64,000 nucleotides of DNA from Tubulanus polymorphus (taxonomy: Eukaryota; Nemertea; Palaeonemertea; Tubulaniformes; Tubulanidae): positions 653,501-717,500 of the forward strand of contig NC_134029.1 of the NCBI RefSeq assembly GCF_964204645.1, written 5' to 3'. Shown piece after piece: positions 25,483-36,655 of the stretch. Under the pieces are notes generated by a model. The model was not told the DNA's origin. It saw only the letters and a program-made list of their open reading frames with translations, and made no database searches. The position numbers were made by a program, and so were the translations under genes. The stretch's first letter is position 1, and each line of letters opens with the position of its first letter.

Positions 25483-25965
25483 CATTATCTCAATGAACGA
25501 GTATATAGTGAGAGATTGAGAATTACGTTTTAGAAAATATCAACAACACGCCAAAATCTGAAACTCTCAAATATCCATATAGCGAATCTAAAATCGATAG
25601 TTGGCTGCATCGAAATGAGCTATGAAGATCAATGAGGTTCCCTCCCTGTAAATGAAAATCGATATTCAAATTATCCGATACAATAGGAATGAACTGACCC
25701 GTATATACCGTTAATTAATCAATACTGTTATTAGTTACGTAATCAGCGCGATGTTCGTATCTTTGCACGGACAGAAGTCCCTATACAGTGTCGATCGGCC
25801 CGAGGTGGGTTCGAACCCCATTAATCGATGTCAGAAATTCGACGGGCGTAAGATACCTTGCACGTGACTTCCTGTGACCTATAGTCTGAGTATAACTGGA
25901 CTCGGTTTCAAAGTGTTGTTGGTTGAGTTTAATGGGAAGGAGTTGTGTGCTTACGAGAGGGGGTC

Positions 25966-26105
25966 AGATGTATCTCTTCAGGGGGGGGGGGGTGACGTAT
26001 CTCTTCAGGGGAGGGTGTTGACGTATCTCTTCAGGGGGGGGGAGGTGACGTTTCTCTTCAGGGGGATGTGTGATGTTTCTCATCTGGGGCTGTGTGATGT
26101 CATCG
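25966..26105. repeat. ~30-bp minisatellite with long G runs
   Basis: Each unit carries TATCTCTTCAGGGG or a variant and is joined by G-rich spacers with G runs of up to 12. Four or five copies. The G runs on the plus strand could form quadruplexes. Confidence 0.8.
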
Positions 26106-26385
26106 TTGCATACTATTCCCTTCAAAAGTTTGAACGTAAAATGACAGGAGATTTCACCTGACGAGTTCCATATTTCATCGTCGGTTTCCCCTGGGGAAAT
26201 ACGCGTTGAATCTGACTGATAAATAGCGGGTCCATTGACGCGTAGAATCGAGTGAGATTACAGCTAACTGTGAGAGCTGATTGGTGGGTTTTACCTGGAT
26301 AAAACACCGATACATTGATAACAATCTGAGCAATGATGCAGTGCGACCGTGCATCTTTCAATTCAGCTGTAAAAATTAAAATCCA

Positions 26386-26429
26386 TCCCCTCCTCTCCCT
26401 CCTCTCCTTCCTCTCCTTCCTCTCCCTGG
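26386..26429. repeat. CT-rich low-complexity run
   Basis: Pure pyrimidine repeat of CCTCTCC/CCTTCCTCT units. Confidence 0.85.
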
Positions 26430-27875
26430 AGTAAATACCACGACAAACAAAATCACGAGTAAATTCCCTTATCTGTGAGTTCCTTATTCCGTTGAGGGCA
26501 ACGCAGTAAAAACATCTCTGAGTCGTCCATAGATCTACCGCAGATCTACAATTCTGATCGGTTCAGATTTGACGCTAGGTTTTCAGAGATGGAAATGAAC
26601 AATTTCAATCTAGAAAGCTCCTACGACGATGGGACCCGGTTCCACTGTAAATAAAAGAAACAGAGGTTTTTTCACACCCAATGCCCTTGAAGTCCCATCA
26701 GGATGTCTCATTATGGATAAGTCGTTCATCTAAAGATTGCTCTACGAAATACCGAGAAACATCTGTATTCAACACGGAAACAACAGAAAATCCTAGACTT
26801 TTTTCTAATAGATAAATAAGATTAGCTGTGCGAGGATAGACGAATGTCTGCTATTGTCTTAAAAGCAGATTTTATTCGATTGAATGGTTTTCTATATTGG
26901 ATTATTTCTCAACACTCAAAACCATCTTTATACATAAAATCATGACTAATGCATTAGCGACGAGGAAACCCAGAGTGCTGCAGCAGAGAGAAAGAGAGAG
27001 AGGGGAGGGGATACATCGCATAATTTTATTAAATCCATATTTCCGACTATTATTAGACAACACGCATTTAGCAGACTCTCAATTCGCAGTGGACGATAGC
27101 TCGATGCTGACATGCGGCTTAAAATGACCACCAAACAGAGACCGTCAACAATCGCTTTACAATTTGATAATTGACCGCATTTTTCATCGCGTTGAACTAT
27201 GTTTGCTGCCTTGTTCCTTCTCTATCAACAGTTCTTAGACATTCTTTTTTTGTATCGTTCTAGATCAGTAAGCGAGTGGAGACCGGCGGTTTCCAGGGAA
27301 CCTCCTTCGTGTATATTCTTTGATATTTCGTAGAACTTAATGACAGATGCTGTGGAACCTGACTATAACCGATTCATCGGACGCAACAAATATAAAATTT
27401 CGTCTCAAGCAAGACAATTTAATTATTTTCTTACTGGATGAACTATCGGTTATAACGAACATATTATTTTCTGGTCCCATGAGGTTAGTTGTAACGAGGT
27501 TCCACTGTAGTGTAGGTAGACTAGTATTATAAGAGTTATCGTTAAAACTGATAGAGAAGCTTCATCAAGTAAATGGCATTTTACTGATTCCACACCAAGT
27601 ATTAACACGGAGCTCCTCTACGAATCTTCTCATTTATATTTTGTCCGCGAGTTTCTGGCTAAGCGGTGATTCGAATCTGTCACTGCAGTATCTTACACGA
27701 ACGATTCATCGCATTAATTTCGAGTTCAAACCCAAGTCATTAATAATGGAGAATAGATAAATCTATGTGAAATAAAGACAATTAAACCTCTTCCTAATAG
27801 AAAATAGAGAGAAACGACAAATCGGTCCATTATACTCAAACACTAAAACACTGTTACAGTATTGAAGTAATTGAA
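26430..27875. other. No supported feature
   Basis: A GA-rich patch lies near 26990-27010. No coding region or element is recognised. Confidence 0.6.
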
Positions 27876-27881
27876 TTTATT
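27876..27881 (-). promoter_or_regulatory. Candidate poly(A) signal of the LU gene
   Basis: AATAAA on the minus strand about 365 bp past the stop codon at 28246. It is the nearest such hexamer I see downstream. The inferred 3' UTR would include the TA array at 28193-28233. Confidence 0.35.
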
Positions 27882-28190
27882 CATGCAATACAAAGTCCTG
27901 AGGTCAGTAACGCATATATGATTAAAAATAGTTTTCCAACAAACTTTATGTTTAGAGACAAATCGCAGTTTAGTATTTGAGTTAAAGACTCTGACTATAA
28001 AGCAGGAGGAGTCGGTACCCATATCCACGGCTTACGGTTTGACTCAAGAAGCGATTTTAGAACGAATGGTTTTAACTGAAGTCTTTTGCAATCAAATTTG
28101 TTCACTTTGTAGTCAAACCGGGATCCAGTGAAACTGGGAACCGATCTGTCATTACCATCATACAAAAGGATATTCAGGTATTCATAATAC

Positions 28191-28192
<2 letters not shown>

Positions 28193-28233
<41 letters not shown>
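28193..28233. repeat. TA microsatellite
   Basis: About 20 TA units, 13 bp or more beyond the LU gene's stop codon, so probably within its 3' UTR. Confidence 0.9.
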
Positions 28234-28237
<4 letters not shown>

Positions 28238-28245
28238 AGATACTA

Positions 28246-29516
28246 TTAATACATACACATAGACATGAAGAGTAGCAAGCTGACTAGAAAGACCGGTGCC
28301 TTTAACCTGTAGCCTGATCCACTGAAGCCAGGTGGCCGGTTGCATCCATTTGTAGCACAGCACTTTCCAGAATAGCCCGGTTTGCTCCGATAATTGGTCA
28401 ACTTCGACTGACACGCGGATGCAGTTCGCGAGCAACCACTGACAGTATTTTGGCCTCCATTTGATAAACTATACGAATATGTCTGAAACAAATATCAACC
28501 AATAAAACCGTTTTTATTTCATGCCTTTGTAATTTCTATATACACTTTACCATAAACGAACACCTACATAGCAATAGTCACCAGTCGGGCAGATCTTTGG
28601 TTGTGTGGCTTTGTTGCAACTGCTCTGACCCCAACATTGATAACATTTTCGTAACTTGTCTTCTGCAAATGAAACAATTCCATTGTAAAACAGGACACAG
28701 GTTCTGAAAGTTCAGGACCCCAGTTCCACGGTTTAGGAGCTATACATTTGAAATGAACTGATTGTAACTCGGGGATAACCATAACTCGCAACTGTAGAAC
28801 TAGGCTTCGGTTTGTTATACCGGCAAATGAATTAGTTATTTGAAATTTATCAATAAATGTTATAGGATTCAAAAGTTAACTGACCACCGGGTGTGTATCC
28901 ATTGCATCCGTCTGAATGACAACATCTTCCGTAGTAATAAATTGATTCCCTTCTCAAAGAGCTTAATTTACTTTGACAATAGGTGGCGTCGTAACAGCCC
29001 TTCATTACACTTTCTGACCGACGCGGTTTTTTATAGTGCATAGTCTAAAAATAAATTGATAATTAACAGAACAATTACAACAGAAGCGTCCTGAACGCGT
29101 TACCTCGAAATTCTTTTTTATGAATGTCCCCGGGATTAACTAACACCTGTCCATGTAAGGATATATACTTACAATACATGTTTCAGTAGGTTTACACTTT
29201 TGGCGTGATTGCGATGTCGCGCATAAATAGGCACCGCTACAACTATAACACTGTAACGCTCGTGCACCTGAAATATATATTTTTGATTTTTGCAATATTA
29301 TGTCGTAGAAATCTGTCCAAGAAAATAGACGATGAAAATCCATCGTTGTGAAAGAGAAAATCAGGATTCGAAACCAGTTAATTTACGAGAAGCCGATGGT
29401 TTCAAAAATGAAAATTAAATTTTTCAGAAATCGGTTACTTATTTTAATATATACAAACCCTGAAAGCATCCGACCAACACAACAACAGTGACTAAAACAT
29501 TCAAACCAGTATTCAT
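28246..29516 (-). CDS. GPI-anchored protein with two Ly6/uPAR (LU) domains, five exons
   Basis: Exons (minus): 29516-29459, 29267-29173, 29044-28885, 28662-28568 and 28482-28246, 645 nt in all, 214 residues. Every intron is GT-AG; phases 1, 0, 1, 0 join exactly. Exon 1 encodes a signal peptide (MNTGLNVLVTVVVLVG). Domain 1 has cysteines at 26, 29, 35, 44, 50, 68, 74, 92, 93 and 98; domain 2 at 111, 114, 120, 129, 135, 153, 160, 177, 178 and 183. Both end in the family CC-x4-CN motif. Residues 188-193 (GFSGSG) are a likely GPI attachment site, followed by a hydrophobic tail (LLLFMSM). The predicted location is the outer membrane surface. LU proteins act as receptors, co-receptors or adhesion molecules, and the specific role here is unknown. 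A secreted toxin is unlikely given the GPI-type tail. The exon 3 donor could instead be 3 nt earlier (end 28888), removing one glycine. No N-glycosylation sequon is seen. Confidence 0.88.
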
Positions 29517-30603
29517 CTTCCAGCTTTTCTTCTACAATTTAAAGTCGATTACAATTCTAAGCCACCGGACGAGTTCTGTCACACGATTCTTTTTGAAAAT
29601 GACATAAATCTAGACGTCACATTTTTATTAATGATACTTTCCCATCAGGAAAAAAACTTACGCAACTGAATACATGTATTAATCGGGCTTAATTTGATCA
29701 TTAGATACATTAGATACATTAGATACACTATCATCCCAGTAGAACAAGTTGAACTATATTTAGGTAATAGCTAAAATGTATTTTTGACATCTTTTACTGC
29801 GATCATTAACCCCGTTCTCTACTGAAACATATGGATCGATAATCATCCTGTTCAAGGCCACCACTGTCTGTATGTGGCTTCGAGGGAGTGAATTAGCAAA
29901 AAGATAAACCACGCTTTTTCCCGATATATCGAATCATAATTCCAGGAATCTGAATTCGTTAAATTATATCTATATTCTGTTTATGATCTGCAACAGCCTA
30001 CACTACAGTATAACGCGTATCAGATACATGTATTTTGTGGCAGCCATCTCTCAGTAACTGAGTACATCCTGTTGCCGCTACTGCGCTAGCTGCTGCTGTA
30101 CTGCAAGATTCACTTATACTGTCAGCTACAAACTCACTATATTCACATAACATGTTTACCTTACCTTTTTTACCAGATATATCTATGTATGAATTCAATC
30201 CGTATCATTCCCGTCCTTATTTACTCCAGTCCTGGTTTTATCTATCTCCGCATTCTCGAATCAGACCAGGCACTCCGTATGAAACCGAGGCACTGGATAT
30301 ATCAATCAACTCCTCGGAGGATCAATGTCAAGGTCGAATAAACTTGCATATTGTCTCTTATGATATATAGAAAAGCTGTGACAATCCTGGGCTTGATTTC
30401 ACCCACGGGGCAGGCATTATCAATCGGAATTGATTTACTCCAATCCATTTTATATTTTGGATCCACGCTCCACGTCACAGTTCGCTTAGAGCCAAATTGA
30501 ACTCTAAGGAAGTGAAGGACTGCTGGTACGAGATCTTCACAGTTAAGAGTTAACTCATTAAAAAATGAATTAATTTTTACTATGCATTCAACTGTAACTC
30601 ATA
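29517..30603. other. Upstream flank of the LU gene
   Basis: Three 9-bp ATTAGATAC copies lie at about 29700-29727. A good minus-strand donor (GTAAGT) near 29662 and an acceptor-like TTGTAG just before exon 1 would allow an untranslated first exon, but this is speculative. A cysteine-containing minus frame at 29998-30198 lacks LU spacing and I do not call it. Confidence 0.4.
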
Positions 30604-30680
30604 ACTTTCAAAGAGTTTAATTCACTTGGACACAACGTAGCGTCGTAACATCCTCGTTTAAGTTTTTCTAGTGTTTTCGA
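30604..30680 (-). pseudogene. Decayed paralogue of the LU gene's third exon
   Basis: The minus strand reads RGCYDATLCPSELNSLKV, clearly related to KGCYDATYCQSKLSSLRR in exon 3, with roughly 80% DNA identity over about 50 bp. Five codons after this match there is a stop (MSYS, then TGA), before the CC-x4-CN motif. Upstream the frame is closed by a TAA, and no acceptor lies in phase. I find no partner exons nearby. It is a fragment of a second LU gene, or the residue of a partial duplication. Confidence 0.75.
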
Positions 30681-31334
30681 TGCGGTATCGGTTAATTAGA
30701 ATTTCACGATAATGTCTGAAACACATGACGTCACTTCACCCAGTCCCGGAAGTGGTTGTTTCCACAGTGATCTCCGTCGCTCTTAGATCCTAAAAGTGGT
30801 ACATCAGACATAAAGCTGCTTACTGTAGTTGTATATATAAACTGCCTCTAGACGAATTATTACATATTACTTACCTTAAAACTATAGGTAATGAAAACTG
30901 ATTATTTTCCAGGTTGTTTTTACTGTATTGGATTGATAGCTCGGAAAGATTCCATTTCCTTCCAGCGTTCGCACGACTACATTGAAACATTTATATCAAT
31001 CGCATTTTGCTTTAGAGCAGGAAAACCAGTTCATACGCATCTCATATTCGTCATTTCTCATATTTTCACTCGGAATATCGTGGATAAAATATGTGATTTG
31101 GTCATGCCAGCCTGAAGATTGTACATCACTACTGAGTCACAGAAGCTTCTCTCAGTTACATATCGTATGAAGTCATTTGGCGGACGTGCATTTGGACATT
31201 TGCACCCCCACCGTGAACACTCCGTGATATTGACTCGCCGATTTCATAGGAAATGTCATCAAGATTCAAGTCACTACGATCTGTTCCTGGAGAGGGAAAA
31301 ATCTAGTACTATTTTCAAGATGCTACATACATTA
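30681..31334. other. No supported gene
   Basis: Overlapping plus frames at 30891-31370 show no domain. Possible exons here would need transcript evidence. Confidence 0.5.
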
Positions 31335-31488
31335 CACTCTACCGCTATCCGCCCCTCACCCACACCCTAACACTCTACCGCTATCCGCCCCTCACCCACA
31401 CCCTAACACTCTACCGCTATCCGCCCCTCACCCACACCCTAACACTCTACCGCTATCCGCCCCTCACCCACACCCTAACACTCTACCC
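31335..31488. repeat. 36-bp minisatellite, four near-identical copies
   Basis: Units start at 31335, 31371, 31407 and 31443, with a partial fifth. Each begins CACTCTACCGCTATCCGCCC and ends CACCCTAA. The strand is very C-rich and almost G-free. Identity between copies is essentially complete, so the array is young. Confidence 0.95.
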
Positions 31489-32040
31489 CTTCCACCACTA
31501 TCCCACGCGCGATTTACTCGATTCTGATAAAATAGTTGATTATCCGAATTGAGACTCGCGTGAAGAGAATGGAATGATTGTTTCAGAGTGAGTGAGATCT
31601 GCTGCAGGCTACATCACTAACAACGATCGACACGAGTTGAAGACGGATTGAAATCTAACAGAGGTAATTCATCGTTAACGCAGTGAAGTTCTATGTGAAG
31701 GGATTTAGGCTGATCTGTAGTCACTGGAGGAGAAACAGTAGATTTTTTTAAGTGTCAGTATCAAATTTGAAGTGTTAGTTTCAAATGATTAGTATGATTC
31801 TCTAAATGATTCTCTAAATAGAGAGACGCAATCGGCTGATGATGCAAGATATTTCTGTTGGGTTCGATAGAATTCTACTCGGACTGCAAAATTTAATTTC
31901 AATGTTTGATTTATCGTGACTATTTTCCTCGGCGCGTAATCTATTCTTCATGTAGAATTAAACTGTGTTCAACTAAAATTGATTTGGAAACAAAATGTAT
32001 ATCCTTGATTTCTGGCCACTGCAGTTCGAACACGCTGAAT

Positions 32041-32265
32041 ACCGAGTTCCCTGATTCTGAACTCGGTGAAATATTTACAGCAGTCTCAAACGCTACCGAG
32101 TTCCCTGATTCTGAACTCGGTGAAATATCTACAGCAGTCTCAAACACTACTGAGTTCCCTGATTCTGAACTCGGTGAAATATTTACAGCAGTCTCAAACA
32201 CTACCGAGTTCCCTGATTCTGAACTCGGTGAAATATTTCCTGTAGTCCCAATACGCTACCGAATA
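32041..32265. repeat. 54-bp tandem repeat, each unit carrying a hairpin
   Basis: Units start at 32041, 32095, 32149 and 32203; the fourth diverges at its end. Every unit holds ACCGAGTTC and GAACTCGGT, a 9-bp perfect stem, 9 nt apart. Unit 3 has one change in the stem. Because 54 is a multiple of three, frames stay open on both strands (plus 31906-32373, minus 31941-32201), each giving an 18-residue repeat such as TEFPDSELGEIFTAVSN. Confidence 0.92.
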
Positions 32266-32373
32266 AAGCGGAATGTTTCGTGTTCTGAATGCGCACAGTT
32301 TTTCTTGCATTTCTTCTTACAGTTTTTCTTACACTTCATATACAAAACTCTATTGAGAGGAAAATATCATTAA

Positions 32374-33771
32374 AAACAACTCTTCACCAAACGATACGAT
32401 ATAATGTTACAACGTATATGAATAATTGAGATAATGGACGCATCTTTCACAGTCGATCTAATGCGCGCAGTCGTGAATAGTAGAAAAACAAACTGCACTG
32501 CTTTCTCACAATCGTAACTGAAGAGTTTCCCACAAGAAAGTGACGCTAAACTTATCATTTATTCAAGTATATTCTTACTCGATTCTTACATTCGTTTCAA
32601 GTCTGGGAATTAGTTTAAAACTCACGGGACAATCCTACCGAAATATCTAACGTTTCGGAAAAAAGATCCAATATGGCCACCAGGCAGCAGTTTATTTCAA
32701 CGAGTAAAGGATATTGCCTGAACGGAAAATTCCACGAATATTGCATTTAGCTTTACCGTTTTTTTTACTCCTGTGAAAAAAACACCGTTCTTTTCATTTC
32801 TTCGAGTCGTCGAGAAAATCAATTTCAATTTGGCCGGTTAAATTGCCTACACGCCTCCTAAATGGCAACTTCGCATGTCCGCATTTTCTGGATGCTAAGT
32901 CGTCGGAAAACGATTGTTTTTCCTGCCTTCGCTTCTTGTTGGCGTCGATGATAGGAAAACGCCGCGTAACAAACGGACTGATAGCAACAACGGTAAAAAG
33001 GTGCGTGAGTTGTCACAGACAACCGTTGTCGGGTTGTAACATAATTGATTAATATTAAACCTCGTCAATTGCTACAATATCGGCCCAGACGCTGTTTTCT
33101 ATGTGGTCTGAAGCTCGCGCTGGAGCTGATAGAATATGACATGCAAATTTCAAGTAAATTAATAAAACCGTGAATGTTATAGAAATGTACAGCGCACGCA
33201 CTGTGAGCGGTCCTGTGTGATGTGTAATCAGTTATTGTAACAGTACCAGCCACTCGACGAAAAGGCCGTTTCATCGGACAGGAAACAGCGCTTTCTGGCT
33301 GACTGCTTTAATCATTTTGTTATTTGACAAACAAAAATTATATGACACATACATGACGCTTATGACTGCTGCGTGAAACACCGCTGAGCTGCCGAGCTGC
33401 AGTTCTCAATATTTACAGCCGATCAAAGCAAACCTTTTACATCGTTCACAGTTATTTCAATCAGAGTTTTACCATTTCTATTTAGGTTTCATCAACGGGA
33501 TTTTTTATTCATTTATCGGCTGGTGTGAAATGTGCATAAAACGCGTCAATATCATAAAAACATCCATCATCCATACATCGGATATCGTCGACCATTCTTG
33601 ATTACTTTCAGGGTTGTATTTGAATAGCAACCGCCGTCACCTCTATTAGTAACCAGTCCATCAATTCATTTAACAAACATTTACAACATTTTGTCGACGA
33701 TTTAAATCCGATTTACTCGACATTGTGCATTCGAAGCGCACCGATTCACAAAGATATAAGAATATAGATGT
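32374..33771. other. No supported feature
   Basis: Short frames only (for example 32843-33052 plus, 33065-33274 minus). No repeat or RNA gene recognised. Confidence 0.55.
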
Positions 33772-33842
33772 CTACCCTGGCATGCGAGTACGATGTTTAC
33801 CCAGGCACGCGAGTACAACTCTACCCTGGCACGCGAGTAATA
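33772..33842. repeat. Three-copy ~25-bp tandem repeat
   Basis: Three copies of TACCCTGGCACGCGAGTA with small differences, separated by short linkers. Confidence 0.8.
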
Positions 33843-34414
33843 TATATTACTCTCCGCAGTGAAAACGTCGCCGTATTTTTATCTGCTCACAATATTTTGC
33901 CGCGCGTCACTCATTGATTAATTTGTCGCATGTAATTGTTTAAAGTTGAGTCATTGGTCGCTAGAACGCTGTGTCGCCGCTGTCTGTAAAAGCTTTCTAT
34001 ATTCTATACACAGTTCATAAATGAAAAATGACGAACGATTTTCAATGATGAGATTTTGAGTCGAATGGTTATTTCATGCCAAACTGGGTATCGTATTGAT
34101 TCGACCACTCGTATTGTGTGTGTTACTGTGGTCTCTTGTAATCAGTTAATTCTCCAAGACTGAGAGAAAAATCCTACAATAATTCAGCGAAAGATGTAAG
34201 ACATCTTAGCCACGTACGTAACGCATGATGATGTCTAAAAGTATTCAGGCGAAAAGTTGCTCCAAATATATACACTTTTACTATAGAACTTTTCATCTAC
34301 GGCTGAATTTATCGTGAGATTTTTTACAATCATTCCCAAACAACTTCTAAGCGACTGAACCCAATTTTAGTGAAGTTCGACTCAAAGACGCCCAAATATT
34401 CGTTCATTCCAGGG
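33843..34414. other. No supported feature
   Basis: AT-rich, apparently unique sequence. Confidence 0.6.
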
Positions 34415-34720
34415 GCCGGTTCCATAGTCATGGCTTAGACTTAAGACCAGTCTAAGACCAACTTAGTTCTATAGCCAATCTAACAGCTTAAGACCAGTCT
34501 AAGACCAACTTAGTTCTATAGCCAATCTAACAACTTAAGACCAGTCTTATGATTTAAGACCACTTTTGGACTTAAGTCACAACTGTGCCGGTTCCATAGT
34601 CATGGCTTAGACTTAAGACCAGTCTAAGACTATCTTATTTCTATAGCTAATCTAACAACTTAAGACCAGTCTTAAGATTTAAGACCAATATCGGACTTAA
34701 GTCGCGACTATGGAACCGGC
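34415..34720. mobile_element. MITE-like repeat in two tandem copies
   Basis: The block begins GCCGGTTCCATAGTC and ends with its exact reverse complement GACTATGGAACCGGC (34706-34720). A second left end starts at 34587, so there is one 134-bp copy plus a longer copy lacking its own right end. The interior consists of repeated CTTAAGACCAGTCT and TTCTATAGCCAATCTAAC, with many small palindromes around CTTAAG. Related sequence lies near 24130-24275 and 48300-48360, and possibly 56610-56650. No coding content. Confidence 0.75.
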
Positions 34721-35234
34721 TGACTGGTGTTTAAACTCTATACCGGAAACTGTGAAATCGGGCCCTAACTTTCTTAAGTTAAGAAGTGTTGAAATAAACG
34801 ATTTGACTCAGAAGTCGAACTTAAGTCGAAGGCGTTGTTCACAGAATGACTTTAATTTGTATCATTGTGACGATAATGTGGAATACTGTGAAATGTTTTT
34901 CTACGCTTTCTTCGATATCCGTTGTTTTGGTCAATGTTTGGTATTTCTAATTGAAGAATATTTAAACACGACACTAGTTACACCAGAAATACATTCTCTT
35001 TGTGTATTTTTGGCGGTACGTATATTCCATATACTTGTATCGTTCTTAACGAATTGCGCCTGCGAGTTTTCAGATAGAATTACACAATTCTCTTTTAACT
35101 GTGAATACACAGCGTCCGGTGTCCGACTATCACTTTTCAAACTGATGAAGGATTCTCTCGTGATTTTAGGAGGAAGGATAGGGTTCACTTGTATTTATTT
35201 GATATTCGATTCGTTGTTCGTCGACGGTCCGTAA
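34710..35234 (+). other. Longest non-repetitive ORF, function unrecognised
   Basis: This 174-codon frame starts inside the right terminal repeat of the 34.4-kb MITE (ATGGAACCGGC). It has scattered cysteines and several hydrophobic stretches, but no domain I know. The opposite strand is also open over 34931-35188 and encodes a hydrophilic, more protein-like sequence. Having both strands open in AT-rich DNA argues for chance. A start codon inside a transposon end also makes a conserved gene unlikely. Confidence 0.15.
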
Positions 35235-36612
35235 AATCAAGTAAATATACTGTTATGATGCGGGTCCGATTAGACTATTCAGATATACGGTAATTTTATA
35301 CTCCCGTCGCTGTCGTAACAACGCACCTCGTCTCATCGCCTACTCGTTTAATGGACTCGAAACATCAAAACCAGCTACAAACAACTCAACGACTGCAGTC
35401 AATTGCTTTAATGCTTGTTTTAGAAAGTCTCGCGGTTCGATATCTGTCTCGAGGGACGAGAAGTTTTATTCGTATAAAAAGTCGTCGAGGAAACCATTTG
35501 AAGAGATGCAGGGGTTATTACTAGATGACAACACACGTATATCGACAATACAGGTCAGGTATGCAGACCCTGTGACCCGTAAACGATCAGATTGAGAGCG
35601 CCAAGACTAAAATCACAAACCGTGGCCCAGCAGTTGTACAGTCGTGGTACTCAATATCAAAACTTTGTGGTGACCAGTGGTAACTATAGAGGTAGCTATA
35701 CGACTGCAAATTAGTTTAATCAAGTACCGTGCGTTTACTAACTCTTTGACTACGATGTCCCCGCGCACCCCCCCCCCCCCTCCCTCATCCCCCGCACCCC
35801 CAACTCATCCCCATTATATCAATTAACCAAACGAGTCTGTAACGTTTCGGAAGAAAAATGAAATTGACATCAAAGTAAACGACATCTTTCAGATGTTTGA
35901 AAACAACCTTCACGCCAACGATATGAGATTCTTTTAATCACAACGAGCAGAAAAAAACTGTTTATTTTGTTTCTTTAAAATGTTGTCGTTATCACGAGAA
36001 ACAATAAAGTCAGAGAATATGAAAAAAAATAACTCATTGAGCTGAAAATTCACTTCTACAAAATTGTAGAATCAGCAGGCGTTTCACAGTTAAGTGAAAT
36101 GAATCTGTATTTTTGAATGTTTTAGTTTTATCTAAAAGTTGTGTGTAGTCGCAAGTTTGTTGTGTGTAGTCGCTGCAGTACCTGAAAGATGTCAGAATGA
36201 TATCAAAAAGGAGTTTGCGTTATAGATAATTCATCGAATCGTCCTTCTATCAAGATATCGCTTCTGCGAAGTTAGTACCGGTATCTAATTCGGGAAATGA
36301 AAAGATGAATTTGTATTTGTCAATGTCTTAGTGCGCTATAAGCTTTGTAGAAGTCACTGTTGTAACTGGAAGATGTCAGTATAATAAACACAGTTGAAGA
36401 GAGAGAAAGTGTTGACATGATTTCACCATTAAATTCCCATTTCAAGCTGTATTCAGATTCAATGAGATGTTCACGCATTGCCGCACAGTCGACGCTCGGA
36501 GACCTTCGCAACCTCAACTCGATTTCTTCGCCCGAAGGAATAAACACAGCGTAAATCTAATTAACACAATTATAAAACTACGTGAAGCATGTACAGAATT
36601 GATAGATCGCAA
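35235..36612. other. No gene; poly-C tract and diverged local duplication
   Basis: A C-rich tract (35765-35805) contains a run of about 14 C. Segments near 36100-36200 and 36305-36385 share GAATyTGTATTT, AATGTyTTAGT, GTAGTCrC and GAAAGATGTCAG in the same order, so they look like an old duplication about 200 bp apart. Confidence 0.55.
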
Positions 36613-36655
36613 TACTGCACACTACACACTACACACTACACACTACACACTACAG
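36613..36655. repeat. 7-bp ACTACAC repeat
   Basis: About six copies of a heptanucleotide unit. Confidence 0.9.

Noticed and set aside
25745-25830. GGTTCGAACCC at 25808 as part of a tRNA gene
   Set aside because: A T arm can be drawn, but there is no convincing acceptor stem, D arm or A box at the right distance.
28246-29516. LU gene as a secreted three-finger toxin
   Set aside because: Two LU domains followed by a hydrophobic GPI-type tail indicate a membrane-anchored Ly6/uPAR protein. Sharing the fold does not make it a toxin.
29998-30198. Cysteine-containing minus frame upstream of the LU gene as another LU exon
   Set aside because: Cysteine spacing does not fit the LU pattern, and there is no CC-x4-CN motif or clear acceptor.
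31335-31488. Interstitial telomere array
   Set aside because: CCCTAA occurs once per 36-bp unit rather than in tandem.
34710-35234. 174-codon ORF as a conserved gene
   Set aside because: It starts inside a transposon end, the opposite strand is also open, and no domain is visible.
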